From positions 112,655,008-112,719,007 of the forward strand of contig NC_067285.1 of NCBI RefSeq assembly GCF_020740795.1: DNA of 64,000 bases, given 5' to 3'. The translations under genes were made by a program, and so were the position numbers. The notes beneath the pieces are model-generated. The model had not been told where the DNA came from, searched no databases, and saw nothing but the letters and a program-made list of their open reading frames with translations. The stretch is from Apus apus. Taxonomy: Eukaryota > Chordata > Aves > Apodiformes > Apodidae. Positions 34,297 through 47,730 of this stretch are shown here, piece after piece (position 1 is the stretch's first letter; every line of letters begins with the position of its first letter).

Positions 34297-36400
34297 CTGG
34301 GTACAGCAAGGAAAACAAATGTTACTTTAAACCCATGAAGATTAAACGCGTTGCAAACTTGCTGAGTACAAACACCCCAGAAGTGCTTGGCTTGCACATT
34401 TGCCAAGTTTTAAACACACAGACCGAGGGAGATGTTGGACTGGAAAAAAATATCTAGATATAATACTAACTAGGAAGTTATGGTAAGTATTTTTGAAGCC
34501 AGAATATGGCTCAGTTACAATGTGTTTTCTGAAAGGATATCTTTACACCTTTTACTCATACATACCCTGAAATAACCACTCCCCGGCGAGTTTGTGTATC
34601 ACGTTACAGATACACAATGAGGACCTTTTGCACAGAGGTGAAGCACCCGGTGATTCAGGAGGCAGCAGATGCAGATGGTCAGCCCCCTCAGCTGCACAAC
34701 ACAGGTGGAAGCTGAAGCTGTTTGCAAAGCTTTGCACCTGAAACCCAGCACTTGAATGTAAGCAGCTCCATTTCCAAAGGCAGTGCAAACGTGTGCAGCT
34801 CAGTTAGCAGCAGATCAAGTTACTCTGCAACCCTGGAAATCAATCAGCCTTAATTAACTGCTCAGCTCTGGACTCGGGACTTTTAATTTTCAGCATGAGT
34901 TCCAGCATGCTAGACTCAACACCACAAGGCAGAGTCAGCTCTTGTAACAGGATCCTGAAATGCTCCAGTGCTTTATCCACCACGGGGCAGAAGGGCAGCT
35001 TCCCCCTTCTCCAAGGCTGGTGTCTCAAATCATCACGTACCTCTGGTTGTTCCTGAAGATGTCTTTCAAATCACCTACTATTAAACTTCTATCTCCCCAC
35101 TCCTATCAAAAACATCTCATGTTGAGATCCAGGCATCCTCAACTGCCCACCAAACTCTTCTGAGTGAGATGCACCTTTCTCTGTGCTACTTTCTCCTTGA
35201 GAGGCAGCTGCAGGAGCACAGCCAATAAACACATCCCAGCTTTAAAAGGTATCAGTTTAACATTTAGGTGTAATCTGGTCTTCTAACAGGACAGGCACAC
35301 ATTTTTGAACGAACTTGCAATAGAAAGAATGCATTGCAGTGTTCTCTGCATCTTAGGAAATTAGGCACCATGAGACAAAATCTCTCTTGGTGTTAATCCC
35401 AGCAAGAGGGAGGAATTTCTTGAAATGGGAAGGGTCCATAGTGAGAACTTGTGACTTAGGTCAAGCAGCTTTGACTCTCTGCAAGCTCCTCAGCTCAAAG
35501 CCACTCTCACACTAAGAGAAAATCCATCTGATGGAACAGGCTCCCATCAGCAGAGGAGCAAATACACACATGGACCTGAAAAAACCACTCACCGTGAAAT
35601 GCACTGGACAGCTCAGAAGTGGCAGCTACAACCCCAGAGCAACTTCAGCATTTGCTAGCAAGTAGTCTGACAGGTTTTCAGCAGGCAGGGTAAGAATGCT
35701 GTGGAACTTTTGAAGCTCCTGTGATATTATGTCAAGTATTCACCTTTCAAGCCCCATCCCCAGCAGCAGGGCTGCAGGCAGCCAGGGGAGGAACAGGCTG
35801 GAACCTCAGGCAGAGTTTGAAACACCCTCAACCAGAGCAATCCTTTGCAACACTGAATGCACAGCTTTTTCCAGCATCCAACACACAAGGCTGTGTCCTG
35901 TGAATTCTCTCAACAGATGCCTTCCAAGTCAGGAGCTTGGTTTTTAATTTGATTTCACAGAAGTTCTGCTGGGTCTAGAAAATGAAACCAAAGCCAAGCA
36001 ATTCCTCCCAAGATACATGGGCAGCACCAAACCCTGTTTTCAGCCTGGCTTTCATCTGGCCCACTGGGTATGGGTAGAGTGGTGACAGTGAAAGAGAATC
36101 TGACTTCCAGGATGAGTTTTATTTCAGCCTTTACATTAAGGGAGGAGAGAACCCATTTGATGCATTTGATATGCATTTGCCTTAGCACTCTGCCTTGTAG
36201 GAGTCTGGAATGAGGGACTGTAGCATTCCCTAGGAAATATTCCAGGCTATCATGTGCCACATACATAATTTAGCTCTTACAAGAAAAAAACACTTGGCTG
36301 ACTCTTTCTTTCAAGTTCATTTTACATGAGACAATTTGCAGTAATGGCAAAGAGTCTAACAAAGACAAAGGAAACTGCAGTAAGAGCCTAACATACATAC
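34297..36400 (-). other. DDRGK1 intron 5
   Basis: This intron is about 2.1 kb, free of CR1, and no other element was recognised. It is the only intron over 2 kb without an identified repeat. Confidence 0.9.
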
Positions 36401-36523
36401 CTCTTCCTCTGTCATTGATTCTTCAACCCCTTCCTCTTCAACTACGAAACTCTCCTTCAGCTTCAGGTACTCTTCATACTCTCTCTTCTCCTCTTCTTCC
36501 TTTGCTTTCCTTTTTTCCTCCTC
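36401..36523 (-). CDS. DDRGK1: DDRGK1 exon 5: end of coiled coil and UFM1-interacting motif
   Basis: This exon is 123 nt (41 codons, phase 0 at both ends), with acceptor tgttcag and donor gtatgt. The peptide starts EEEKRKAKEEEEKRE, continues YEEYLKLKESFVVEEEG, and ends EESMTEEE. The segment SFVVEEEGV corresponds to the UFM1-interacting motif of the family (human AFVVEEEGV), a short hydrophobic stretch followed by acidic residues that docks UFM1. This is the best conserved part of the protein outside the C-terminal domain. The motif assignment rests on published work on human UFBP1; the sequence shows only the conservation. Confidence 0.96.
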
Positions 36524-36894
36524 CTGAACAGAAAAGATGACAAGTGGTCAGTTTGCTCCTCCCCAGATCAGGTTTAGTTTTATGCAAAGCATCATCTTCT
36601 CTGTCTGCAGTCTAGTTTTACTGGGACAGACAGCAGACAAAAAGCTTCAAAAATGAGTTTAAGTTCTCCCTTGATGGCACCATTCATTTTAGAAGCCACC
36701 CTAAAGGCAGTAACCACCTCACATGGTACTGGAAGCTCACACACAATACACCTAAGCTGGTTCTTAACAGATGTGACACAGAGGGGAAAACCACTCTTAT
36801 ATAGCAACCTGCTTCCTTCATTTGCATGATTATGTTTCCTCTGCAGATCCCGTGACAGGAAGTCCCTGCCCTACCCTGTACTTTGGTGCAACAT

Positions 36895-37010
36895 CCATAT
36901 TTGAGATAACTGGCCCCAATTCTGCTCTGACATGCACTGGTGTACGTTGGGTGTCATCACAACGAACAGTGGAGCTACACCAGTGTCCATCTGTGTGTAA
37001 AACAGTTTGA
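36895..37010. repeat. Possible ancient amniote palindromic repeat
   Basis: GCCCCAATTCTGCTCTGACA is followed by GCACTGGTGTA and, about 40 bases later, its near reverse complement TACACCAGTGT, then GTGTAAAACAG. The layout resembles an old dispersed amniote repeat with internal CACTGGTGTA palindromes. The family name cannot be given from memory with certainty. Confidence 0.4.
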
Positions 37011-37284
37011 GGTAAAGCCTCTCATGACATACAAGCCAACTGTGCCTGTTGGAATGTAAAGAACTGTATCAAGTATTTTAGGCATAGGAGACAAAATATG
37101 ATTGTATTAAAAATGTCTTTTTTTTTACAAGTTTGGTTGTTAGCCAAAACCTACAGTCCCTGCTTTCAGTTATTTGCAATGTAAATACTTTTAGTTACCT
37201 ACTATGAAAGTCCTAAAAACAAGTAATAAAATAATGCCAACCCAGAAAGCTCCAAGCCTGGGATCACTGAAATGGTGACACAAA

Positions 37285-37843
37285 GGGTGATTCTCCTCTT
37301 TTACTCAGCTCTGGTGAGACCTCACTTGGAGCACTGTTTCCAGCTCTGGAATCCCCAACATAACAAGGAGGGACATGGAGCTGTTGGAGAGAGTCCAGAG
37401 GAGGCCACGATGATGCTCAGAGGGCTGGAGCAGCTCTGCTCTGGAGACAGGCTGGGAGAGTTGGGGTGTTCAGCCTGGAGAAGAGAAGGCTCCAGGGAGA
37501 CCTTAGAGCACCTTCCAGTGCCTGAAGGGGCTCCAGGAAAGCTGGGGAGGGGCTTGGGACAAGGGCAGGGAGGGATGGGATGAGGGGGAAGGGTTTCCAG
37601 CTGAAAGAGGGGAGATTTAGGTGAGACATGAGGAGGAAATTATTGGCTGTGAGGGTGGTGAGACCCTGGCCCAGGTTGCCCAGAGAAGCTGTGGCTGCCC
37701 CATCCCTGGCAGTGTTGAAGGGCAGGTTGGATGGGGCTTGGAGCAGCCTGGGCTGGTGGGAGGTGTCCCTGCTCATGCAGGGGGGTTGGAACTGGATGGT
37801 CTTGAAGGTCCCTTCCAACCCAAACCAGTCTATGACTCTATGA
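37285..37843 (+). mobile_element. CR1 LINE with end of ORF2
   Basis: Young-group copy starting further 5' than most (GGTGATTCTCCTCTTTTACT, CTGGTGAGACCTCACTTGGA) and ending CTATGACTCTATGAC. Antisense to DDRGK1, about 760 bp upstream of exon 5 in the transcript sense. Confidence 0.95.
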
Positions 37844-40800
37844 CATTCCAGGCAATGTAGAACAGTCACACATTCAAACAGCAAAACTGATTACAAGTTC
37901 TGGAATGTCATAAATGACTTAAAAATGTTTTGAAGTAAGAACAGGTTCTTACTGGGAGCTCATACATTTGCAGCTTTTCACGGTTTTCTTTCTAAATTTG
38001 TTTTGCTCTTCTCCAAAACACTTTGCAGGTGTAACTTCACATAGAGTGAAAAAACGTTTCCTTACACAACAGTTCCTTCTGGAGAGAAATTTACATTTGT
38101 ACAGCTCTTGGTACAATGAGATCCCAATTTGAGTGGCCTCTGATTGCTGCTGCATTGCAAAGGTGGTTAAAGCTTAGAAAGATGAGTTCTTCAGATTTCA
38201 GTGGCAGCCCCTGGGCATTCCTTTACTATTAACACAGGAATTGATCTCTTGAAGAACAATGATATTGATTTCTAAATGCTTCTCTGCTACATCTGTGACA
38301 CTAATGTGGTAATTGCTTCCTTTAATGGCTGGAAAGCAAACACTTGTTCCATTAAAGCAGGAAGAGATGGGAACAGGTAATTAAGTATATTGAGAAATGT
38401 CCATATTAAAAAGGAGGCCCTTTAAGGCCCAAACCAGCAAGGATCCCAGAAATGGGGATGGGAGAGTTGTCCTTCAGGAAAAACTGAAAAGAAAGTGTAT
38501 TTGGTCTTGATTCTGTTTAACCAAACTCCCAGAAAGTCACAAGAAGGGATGCTGCAGACACACAACAGGGAGACAAACAGGTCAGAAAGGATCTTACTCT
38601 ACATGCAAAGTCAAACCCATCTTTTTAACCACTAGCACATGAAAAAAATACAGAGCTGAGGAAGCTCTTGAGACAAAACAAGACCACTTTCTGGGTCATT
38701 CATCACCATGATAATTTTTAGCAAAAGCCCCACAGTAGATTTTCTTTTTTTCCCTTACAAGTGGTACAGGTGCCAAGAACAACACAACTCTATTTCATTT
38801 GGAAGTGGCAGCAAGTTTTCTTCTCTTTGTAGTGCATTAAACTACATCTTAAACCTGTAAAGACAAGAATAAGGTTCTTCCCTTTTTTCTGCTTTGGCAA
38901 AATTGCTTTGCAAGTGCAAATTGCTTTGGCAAATAATTCCTAGATGTTTCTTAAAAAAAATAATCAGAAGAGAGTCCCATTTACAACAATAACTGAGAAA
39001 TATTTTCCTGCTTCTGGAAGGTCCATCAACAAATGAAGAAGACTCATTCCTGTCTTCCTTATCTACTTGAAGATCAGTACCTTCAGTTTTATTAAACATA
39101 CCAGCATGTTAATATCAGTGTTTCAATTTCCAACACATGCAGAAAAGCACTCAGCTACCAGCCCCTCTTTTGCAGTCTCCCCACAAGCCAACACAAGTTT
39201 GTTTTCCAAAATCCTCAATTTTGATGCAGAGGATTTCCAGCTGGTCTGAGCCACTTGCTGCAGTAGCTGAAGTGTGTCTGTCAGCCCTCAAAGCCTCACC
39301 TTTCCTCGTGGTTGCAGCCTCTTCCATCATCCCACTTCCAGAAGCTTTTTCACCTAACCTCCTAAGCTGCTTCCTGCACAGTCTCACATCCTGTACCTAT
39401 GATTCAATCTATAGAAAAAGATGGATTTAGCCAAACTGTAAACTGGTTCAAAGCCACGAGGAGAGATGACTTTGCAAAACTCTGCTGGGAGAAGCAACCA
39501 GCAGCAGGGGTGGAAGCTGAGCAAGGGGAACCCTTGCCAAGTCAGGCTGTCTGGTAACACTCCTCTGCTGGTTTTTTGTCACCCTCATGCTGGCCCTCTT
39601 CTTTCACATGCAGCAGTTGCATGGAAGATGCAGGGTCACATTTAGGCAGGTTGCATTCCACAAAAACCAGCCTGTCTGTGTGCAGAACCCACACACGGAA
39701 ACACTCTCAGCACCCCAGGGTCTGCTAAAGAAACAGAGCCCAGGACTTCACACAAGTCACGCAGGGGGCACTCAGCTCAAAACAGAAATGTAAAATACCA
39801 CATCTTTGTTTCTCAGGTTTCTTTGCCCCTCCCCATTCTGATCTCTTTTAACTGCTGTGCAGCTAAGTGGTAAAGCATGTGGCTCTGAGCAGAGATAAAA
39901 GCTGGGCCACCTCCCTGACACCATGGGTGGGGTGGTGGGGAAATCCCAGCAGCATGGAAATTTGGTAACTGCAGATGCTCACCTTCAGCTGCTTGCCTTT
40001 TCATTTTTGGAAGCAGGTTTGCTTCTCTCCTCACCCACCTGTTACTCAAACTGGGGGCTTGCTAAAGTGTCAAGATTTCTTTTCGATCAGTTTATTCTAC
40101 TGCATGTGAAGAACAAACTCTTTCATTCTGATCATCGCTTTATTGAAAATATATGAAAATACTAATCACTCAAACCCTTCTTTGCTCTCTCCTTCTGACA
40201 AAACGTCCACCTTAGCACTGCTGGATCAACCCTACCTCTGCATGCTTGCTGTGAGTTTCATGTTCCATCTATGCAGCAGAGACCCAGGACCTTCCAGAGC
40301 TCCCATACAGTCTGGGAGACTGGAGTCTGGGCACCTCCAACAGTCTGGGAGACACTTTCCAACACTCTCACCCCTCCCTATACTGGATCTGGTCAGCACT
40401 GACTTCCCCCTGTTCCCAGTCGTTCCACTGCTCTCCAGGCTCCCTCAGCTCCACTGAGGAGCTGGATTTGCTGTGAAGCTCCTTTCAGATCATCACCTTC
40501 TGTTTGCCTCTCACCTGGCTCACAACACTTACTTCCATGACATCAAAAACATTAATTATGCCAACTGCACAAAAGCTCTACCTTTTAGTAGGTGAAACCC
40601 ACAGTGTCTTGAAAACTCTTTTTGATTTCCAGCTGGAAGCAGACCTTGACTTTTGGGATCACAAATCCCTCTGGAGTCCTGGGATGGTGCTTGAGTAACT
40701 GCACTGTTCTGGCTGGTTGAATGATTGCAGCCTTTGAAGGTTTATCATGCATTAGTGTTTTTAGCAAAGGGTGAGGACACTCACAGTACTGTCCAGCAAG

Positions 40801-41141
40801 AAGATACTCAGCCACCATTTCTGGCTTCCAGTGCAGTAACCCATTTAAGGTGACACTGAGATTAAATGATACTGGTCTACAGAGTAAGGAGCTTTTCTGA
40901 GAGCTTTGCCTAAGCAGCTTTCCTGGAGAGGAAACTGCTGGTGGTGCACTGTGCCAGCTCTCCTCCAAATCAGATAAAGGACCCACTGGCTGACAAACGA
41001 ATCATTTATAGGCAGCTTATTTGACTGCTAAGTGGAAGAGATCTCATTGCTAATGAGGAAGGTAGAGCAAACACTGGACTTTCTTCCACCACCACCTGCA
41101 ACCAGTCGTCTTGCAGCTGTTTCCTTAACAAGCAGAATAAG

Positions 41142-41970
41142 GAATCACAGAATGTGTGGGGCTGGAAGGAAGCTTTAAAAGTCATCTAGTCCACCCCCCT
41201 TCAGTGAGCAGGGACATCTTCAACTAAATCAGGTTGCTCGGAGCATTGTCAAGATTGACCTTGAATCTTTCCAGGGATGGGGCAGCCACAGCTTCTCTGG
41301 GAAACCTGGGCCAGTGTCTCACCAGCCTCATAGTGAAGAACTTCTTACTGACATCCAATTTGAATCTACCCTGCTCTAGTCATTGTCCCTTGTCCTACCA
41401 CTATGAGCCCTTGTCCCAAGCCCCTCCCCAGCTTTCCTGAAGCCCCTTCAGGCACTGGAAGGTGCTCTAAGGTCTCCCTGGAGCCTTCTCTTCTCCAGGC
41501 TGAACACCCCAACTCTCCCAGCCTGTCTCCAGAGCAGAGCTGCTCCAGCCCTTGGGTCACCTTGGTGGCCTCCTCTGGACTCTCTCCAGGAGCTCCATGT
41601 CCCTCTTGTGCTGAAGGTTCCAGAGCTGGACACAATACTCCAGGTGAGGTCTCACCAGAGCAAAGCAGAGGAGCATAATCACCTCCCTTGACAATTTTGA
41701 TGCAGTCCAGGATGCAACAGGCTCTTTAGGCTGCAAGTGCACATTGTTGGCTCATCTCCAACTTCTGGTCCACCAGTACCCCCAAGTCCCTCTCTGCAGG
41801 GCTGTTTTCTATCCCATCATCCCTCAGCCTGCACTGATAGTGAGAATTGTCCCTACCCAGGTGCAGTAGCCTGCACTTGACCTTGTTGAACCTCATGAGG
41901 TTCACAGGGGCCCACTTCTCCAGCTAGTCCAGGTCTCTCTGGATAACATCCCATCTCTCTGGTGTGTCAA
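41142..41970 (-). mobile_element. Longest CR1 in the window, with reverse-transcriptase remnant
   Basis: Reverse-complement copy of about 830 bp. Beyond the usual 3' region and ORF2 end it extends into the reverse-transcriptase domain. The minus strand from about 41970 reads QRDLD, a stop, [20 protein letters not shown] and further on [19 protein letters not shown], matching the CR1 polymerase region. Stops and the 5' truncation make it inactive. Sense to DDRGK1, in intron 4. Confidence 0.93.
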
Positions 41971-43473
41971 GGAAAAGCACCCTGGCTTCTCTGCCAAATG
42001 CTTTGAGGTTAATGGACCAAAGAAACTATCCTTGTGTAACATCCAGCTTTTGTACTTTAGTGCAGGTTCTGCAGGAACCAAAAAGTGACTTTACTGTAAA
42101 TAACTTGGCATAAAGCAGATGGATCTCTAGGGCTTCTTCCCACTCCACTACTGTTGAGACTCAAAAAAAACAACCAAACACCTTTAGAAAGACAGAATAA
42201 GTCTTCTTACCAGTCCTCATCCCCTCAAAATCAGAGTAGAATGAGTTTTCTACCAGTTTTTCAACTTGTACTTCCTTAGGAGAAATTAATATTCAGGAAA
42301 GCATGCACACTTGAAAACTGGTGCTTAAATGAAACTACATAGTGGTCTCCCATCAGCCTCCAGAAATGCCCTGTTAATGTATGAATAGTGGCTATAAATG
42401 CCACACAGATAATGGAAAGCTCTGTTGAGAGGCACTCAAGTCTTGATGTTCACATAATAACTCAACAATCAACATTTTACAACTTGGTGCCTGTTCTTAC
42501 ATGAACACATACCAAATCAAAGAGCCAAAACTTTAGGGTCTTAGTTCTGAAAAGCTTAAGTGGGACCTTTGGGATCACTCCCTTTCTATAGCTCTTAAGA
42601 TCCAGACCATTTTTATTAGGCACTTCAACTGAAAGCCCAAATGAAGTTGCCTTACTTTGGAAACTTTGGGCTCAGCTGTGCTTGAGCAACACAGATCTTG
42701 TTTTAATGTAAGAGTGACAAACACCAGCCCCCACTCCTGCTGTGACCTTTTATTTCACAGCAGTTAAGAGCCTGCTTGCTGGAGGACTGTATTTTACCTC
42801 CTGTGTTTGAGAGCAGGCCAATCTGCAATGGATTTACTAGCTACTCATCCTGTTCAATGCTGCATTTTAGTGAAGAAGAGGGATCTCTGTGAGCCCTGCA
42901 TTTGCACGAGCAGTTTCCTTAGCAAGGCACAGCTGGACTGAGGGAATAAAATCTACCAAAATCCCTCTGCACAGGGGGAAAAAAAAAATAATAAAAAAAG
43001 CTCTTGTGTGAGCAATCTGCAAGGCTTTGTATGAAGACAGTGTTTTGCAACATCAGAGGAAGTTGGCTCTTATTGATAAAGTGTCGGTTGGTAAACCATC
43101 TCACCACTGAAAAACTCCAAGAGTGAAAGGGAAATCCCCAGGGTAAAGCTGAGCTGAAGCAAATGCCAATTATAAAGGAGCTTCCTCACATGCAGAGCCA
43201 ATCAGGTCATCAGAAGACTGGAAAGGAAACTTGAATGTAAAAATACATTATCTGGTTTGCAACGCTGGAGCCAAGGGGCAACCACATTTTATTTATATGT
43301 GCATACAAATAGAAGCAGGGGGGTATTTTTCTCAAGAATATGCAAGATTTCACCCCCCATAGCTCCCTTGGAGGTACAGTTCCCACTTGCTGTACAGCAC
43401 TGTGTTGAGTTGCCCAAAAATAACTGGAGGGAGATAGCCATTTGTTTGTAAAACAAAGTGGGTTTTCATCTGA

Positions 43474-43942
43474 AGGACATCAGGCTATTGGAGTGTCCCC
43501 AGAGGAGAGCCACAGGATGGGGAAGGGTCTGGAAGGGATGACTTATGAGTGGTTGAGGTCACTTGGGTTATTCAGCTTGGAGAAGAGGAGGCTGAGGGGT
43601 GAGCTCACTGCAGTCTGTGGTTCCTCAGGAGGGGAAGAGATGGGGCAGGTCCTGATCTCTTCACTCCTGTGACCAGTGACAGGACTCAGGGAAAGGGCAG
43701 GAAGCTGAATCAGGGGAGGTTTAGGTTGGATATCAGGACAAGGTTTTTCACCCAGAGGGTGGTTGAGCACTGGAACAAGCTCCCCAGGGCAGTGGTCCCA
43801 GCACCAAGCTTGCCTGAGTTCAAGAAGCCTTTGGATGATGCTCTCAGGCACGTGGTGTGATTCTTGGGGTGCCCTACACAGGGACAGGAGTTGGACTCGA
43901 TGATCCTGATGGGTCCCTTCCAACTCAGCAGATTCTATGATT
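43474..43942 (+). mobile_element. CR1 LINE, divergent subfamily
   Basis: Contains an ORF2 end (TTGGAGAAGAGGAGGCTGAG), TTTAGGTTGGATATCAGG, GGTTGAGCACTGGAACAAGC and the tail TTGGACTCGATGATCCTGAT then GATTCTATGATT. It differs from the other groups throughout, so it is an older lineage. Antisense to DDRGK1. Confidence 0.88.
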
Positions 43943-46900
43943 TCTGCTGGACTCCAAATCTCAGGCTCCCTGAGTGGGGGTGTGTGTGTGAAAGGATTAA
44001 CAATTCTGGTGACTTTATCAAAGATCAACACTGGGGAATTTCTAGATCTGCACACTGCATCATGATTTTCTATCCTCCTGATCTATTTGGCTTCCCTCAT
44101 CATCAGACAAACTTGTAGATGGTGTTTAATGCCACAGGAATCAGCTGTTGCTTCTGAACTGTTATTCAGCTGTTAAGGCTGTAGCTGAAAAGCTGAAACT
44201 CTCCACAGAGTCCCTCTCAATGCTCACAGAAATGAGCACAATTTTGGCAGCACTTCTTGGGAGAGAGATTGAAAGGAAGGTTCAACTGAACTTTAGCTCA
44301 AAAAGCTGGTTGTGGTTGTTTGGAGACTTGCCAGACTGTCACCATACCTGCAGAAATACTCTCATGTACTGGAAAAGGAGGAGGAAAAAACCCATGAAGC
44401 TGACAACTAAAACATTTCTCAGGCAAACCTTAGTGATAAACTTTTAATTTCTTTTGATTTGGGGATTGTGTAAACTCCACTAATGTCAGTAATCAAACTG
44501 CCCCCAAAAATGATATAACCAGCTCCCCTCTGGTTTTTATCCCATGACTACCCATCACTACTGGAGCTACCTTTGATAATTTTGCCTTTCTATCTCCTAA
44601 CTCATATGGGGGAACACTTATCACATGTGGAATCCACCAGGGCTCAGTCATGACAACACATTCCTTGTGGAAATGAAGAATCCTTTCTCCTGAGGAAGGT
44701 ATAAATGGCATTTTATCCCACGGATTCTATAAAAACACAATAAATCCAGGCATCCCTTTATCACTTATAGGGGCCTACAAGAGAGAGGCAGGATCTTTTA
44801 CATCATTCAATCAGTCTCTACAAAGATTTCAATGGTAAGATGTTATGATCATAAAGACAGGCTATGCCTACATGCACAGTTATCCAATATCTATCAATTC
44901 AATTTGTTTCCCCCTCCTATCCCCCACTAAAGACAAAACCACTGAAGCCTTGTTATTCCCATATTCCCTGTACATGCTGCTTGCTTTGCTGACTGAAGCA
45001 GGAATTCCAGCAACACATCCTGAACATGTCCAGGGCTTGTAGTGTTCTGTTTCCTCTTAAAGACTTGGAGGAAGACAGACACTTAAAATTACTAAGAAAC
45101 ACTTGATGATGAACATTAAATATTGTCAGAAACATCCACACTCAAAATGTTCAGTGGTTACTGGATTATCAACCTGTTTTAGATCCAAGCAAGAAATAAA
45201 ATTAGTGGAAACACTTTCCTCTGAGTAGCAGCATAACCTTTGTGATGTAGCCCAGTGGGTTGGCTTCCTGCCCTGATGAAGATTACTGTGAAAAACAAAT
45301 TAATCAATCAAACAAACAAAAGGTTAAAATTACATCATTTAAGTACCCAAGGAAGTTATTGCCTGAAGTGAAGAGTGAGCTAGATTCAGGCATCTGAGCA
45401 AATTTCAAAATTTAAGTACTCCTTTGGACTGTTGAGCTCAAAATTAAAAAAAAAATATATCAAATAAAAAACCCCAAAGCCTTAGTTTATATTATTTTTA
45501 ACCTTGCAAAACAGAGGTGGAAGTGGTACAGTGCAATCTTTACTAGGAATGTTGAACATTTAAATAAATGCAAGATTTTCCTCCTTCAACCAAAATAAAT
45601 CAGCCCTAAACTGAACAAAAGTGGATTAAAAAGAAGTTAAATAGGTTAATAAGCACGTTCTGGGTGAAGAGACCTCTAGTTAGAATTTCCCCCTTATTTT
45701 CTACTCAGCTTTTCAAGCATGCCTGACTGGTCCTGATGAGCCAGCTGCACTGCTAAACCCCAGGCCAAACCCAGAGGCAATCAACAGGGTAACATCTTTG
45801 TCCTGGGCTACAGCTTCTTTTGAGCAGGTTGGCCAAGCCCAGGTGCAGTTTGCTTGACACCTTGCCTGCCATGCTGGTTACTGCTCTGGAAGGAGTGGGA
45901 ATTCTGTTCATTAGCCTCACCCAAAGGAAGTGACTTTTCCACACAGCCAGGGTGACCTTCTAATTTCCCCCAAAGTGCTGGGGCCATGTGGGTCATTTAA
46001 ACCATCTCTCCAGGGTTCAAGGATATTCAATTCCCAGAACCTTGGGAAAATAAATAGATAAATAAAAACCATCAGGGAACTGGTTGGAGACCAACGACTT
46101 AGAAGAATACAGCACTGGAAGGAATCTTGCCATCTGAATGATGTTGTCCCAATACCCACAGCCAGCAGAATGGGCAACAGACCTGTGCTTCAGAGGCAGC
46201 CAGAGCTCATGTTGCCTCTTTCCAAGCTGGAAGTACGAGAGGGAGAAACTGGCAGTTCTTAGGAGAAGAGCAGAGCAGTCACAGGGACCACAAGGCAGAA
46301 GAAGCTGGTGTGTGGGCAGGGGAAAAGAGGTAGACACGTATCCACAGGAAGCCAGGTGTGGTAGACAGGCTGTTGTGCAAGGCCTTGGCTCAGCACAGGA
46401 GTGGCTAAGGCTTGCTGAGATCTGTTAGCCCACCCCAGGGCTCACACTTTGACCACCACCAGGTGCTTCTGAATTTGCACATGTGCCTGTGAAGGGCAGC
46501 TGTGGAATAACTGGTCTCAAGTTTGCTCAAGTTGCTTTACAAGTTGAAGTCTCAGGTCATGCAACCTAACCTGGTGGTCTAGTATTGACTTGTCCTCATC
46601 TATTTCAATTTCTGAAAGTCAGGAACCTTCTACTGATGAAGAGGAAAAAAACAGAGTTTAGCAGGTAAAGGATTTGGGGGGAATAACCCCAGAGGTAAGT
46701 CTATGTTCTACAAAAGATCTCCTGGATACAATCTGTGTGGAAATGTACAGAAAGAAAAAACATTCAATTGCTCTCTCCTGCCTTCACACTCTCAGCAGAG
46801 AAAAGGAAAAACGGCCCTTCCTCTTTTAAAATGTCATCTGCCACAAACTCCACTTACACAACCTGCCCTTAGAACAAACTAAAATCAATCTGCTCACGAC

Positions 46901-47094
46901 AAACCACAGACACAAACCTCCATGCATGTCTAAGTATCCAGGAAGGTTGCCACTGAAAGCTGGGGGCTACACTCCCCTGGGACAGCAGTTACTCAGTGCA
47001 GAACATCCCAGGCCCTGTCTCCAGAACCACCTGGCAAAGCTACCACCCAACTTGCTCAAGCACCAGAGAGTATGAAGCTGGTTCCTGCCTCTTA

Positions 47095-47151
47095 AGGTTA
47101 GATTGGATGTTCTAACAGGTCTTTTCCAACCTGCATGACTGTATGATTCTT
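47095..47151 (+). mobile_element. Short CR1 tail
   Basis: GGTTAGATTGGATGTTCTAA, CTTTTCCAACCTGCATGACT and the end GTATGATTC. About 57 bp, diverged. Confidence 0.65.
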
Positions 47152-47529
47152 AGTAGCACTGGTGCCTGAAATCCACAAAGCACCTTTGAAATAATTTTTC
47201 CCTCCTCCCTGATGAAAATACTCCACAAAAGCTTTTCAGTTCCACACTCCCTGTTTTTCTGGGTCACACCTGCTGACACAGACTTTTGTATGCATAGTTT
47301 TGAAATCTTTAATTGTGAAGCACATGTAAATTTGTATCATTAGAATAAATTGGTGTCATTTTACTCCACCATTGCAAAATGGGTTGCTGATGACTTTCCC
47401 TTTCTGCCCTGCTGGTTACAGCTACTAAGCACAATGGGACAGGGGCCCAGTGAGGTTCAGAAATCTCCTCAACACTCAAAGCTTGGCTGGTCAAAGTCTT
47501 CAGAAACCTGCTCTAAACAGATGTGGTTT

Positions 47530-47595
47530 GAGCAGGACAGACCAGACAGTCACTGAAGGTCCCTTCCAACCAATGTTGTTCTATGATTCTGTGAT
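47530..47595 (+). mobile_element. Short CR1 tail
   Basis: GAAGGTCCCTTCCAACCAAT, then TTGTTCTATGATTCTGTGAT. About 66 bp; the left edge is uncertain. Confidence 0.7.
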
Positions 47596-47730
47596 AACCA
47601 AGCTTTTCCTGGCAGACACCAAGCAAGAAAGCCCAAAAATTACTCTGGCAACTAGGTACATCTCCTTCCTTCATATATCTGCACTTAAACAGCTTCCAGA
47701 CAAACAAATAGCCAAATTTATCAGCCATGT

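Noticed and set aside
44148..44447. Plus-strand open frame of 99 codons in intron 4
   Set aside because: No similarity to a known family, no flanking signals, and chance expectation for AT-rich introns.
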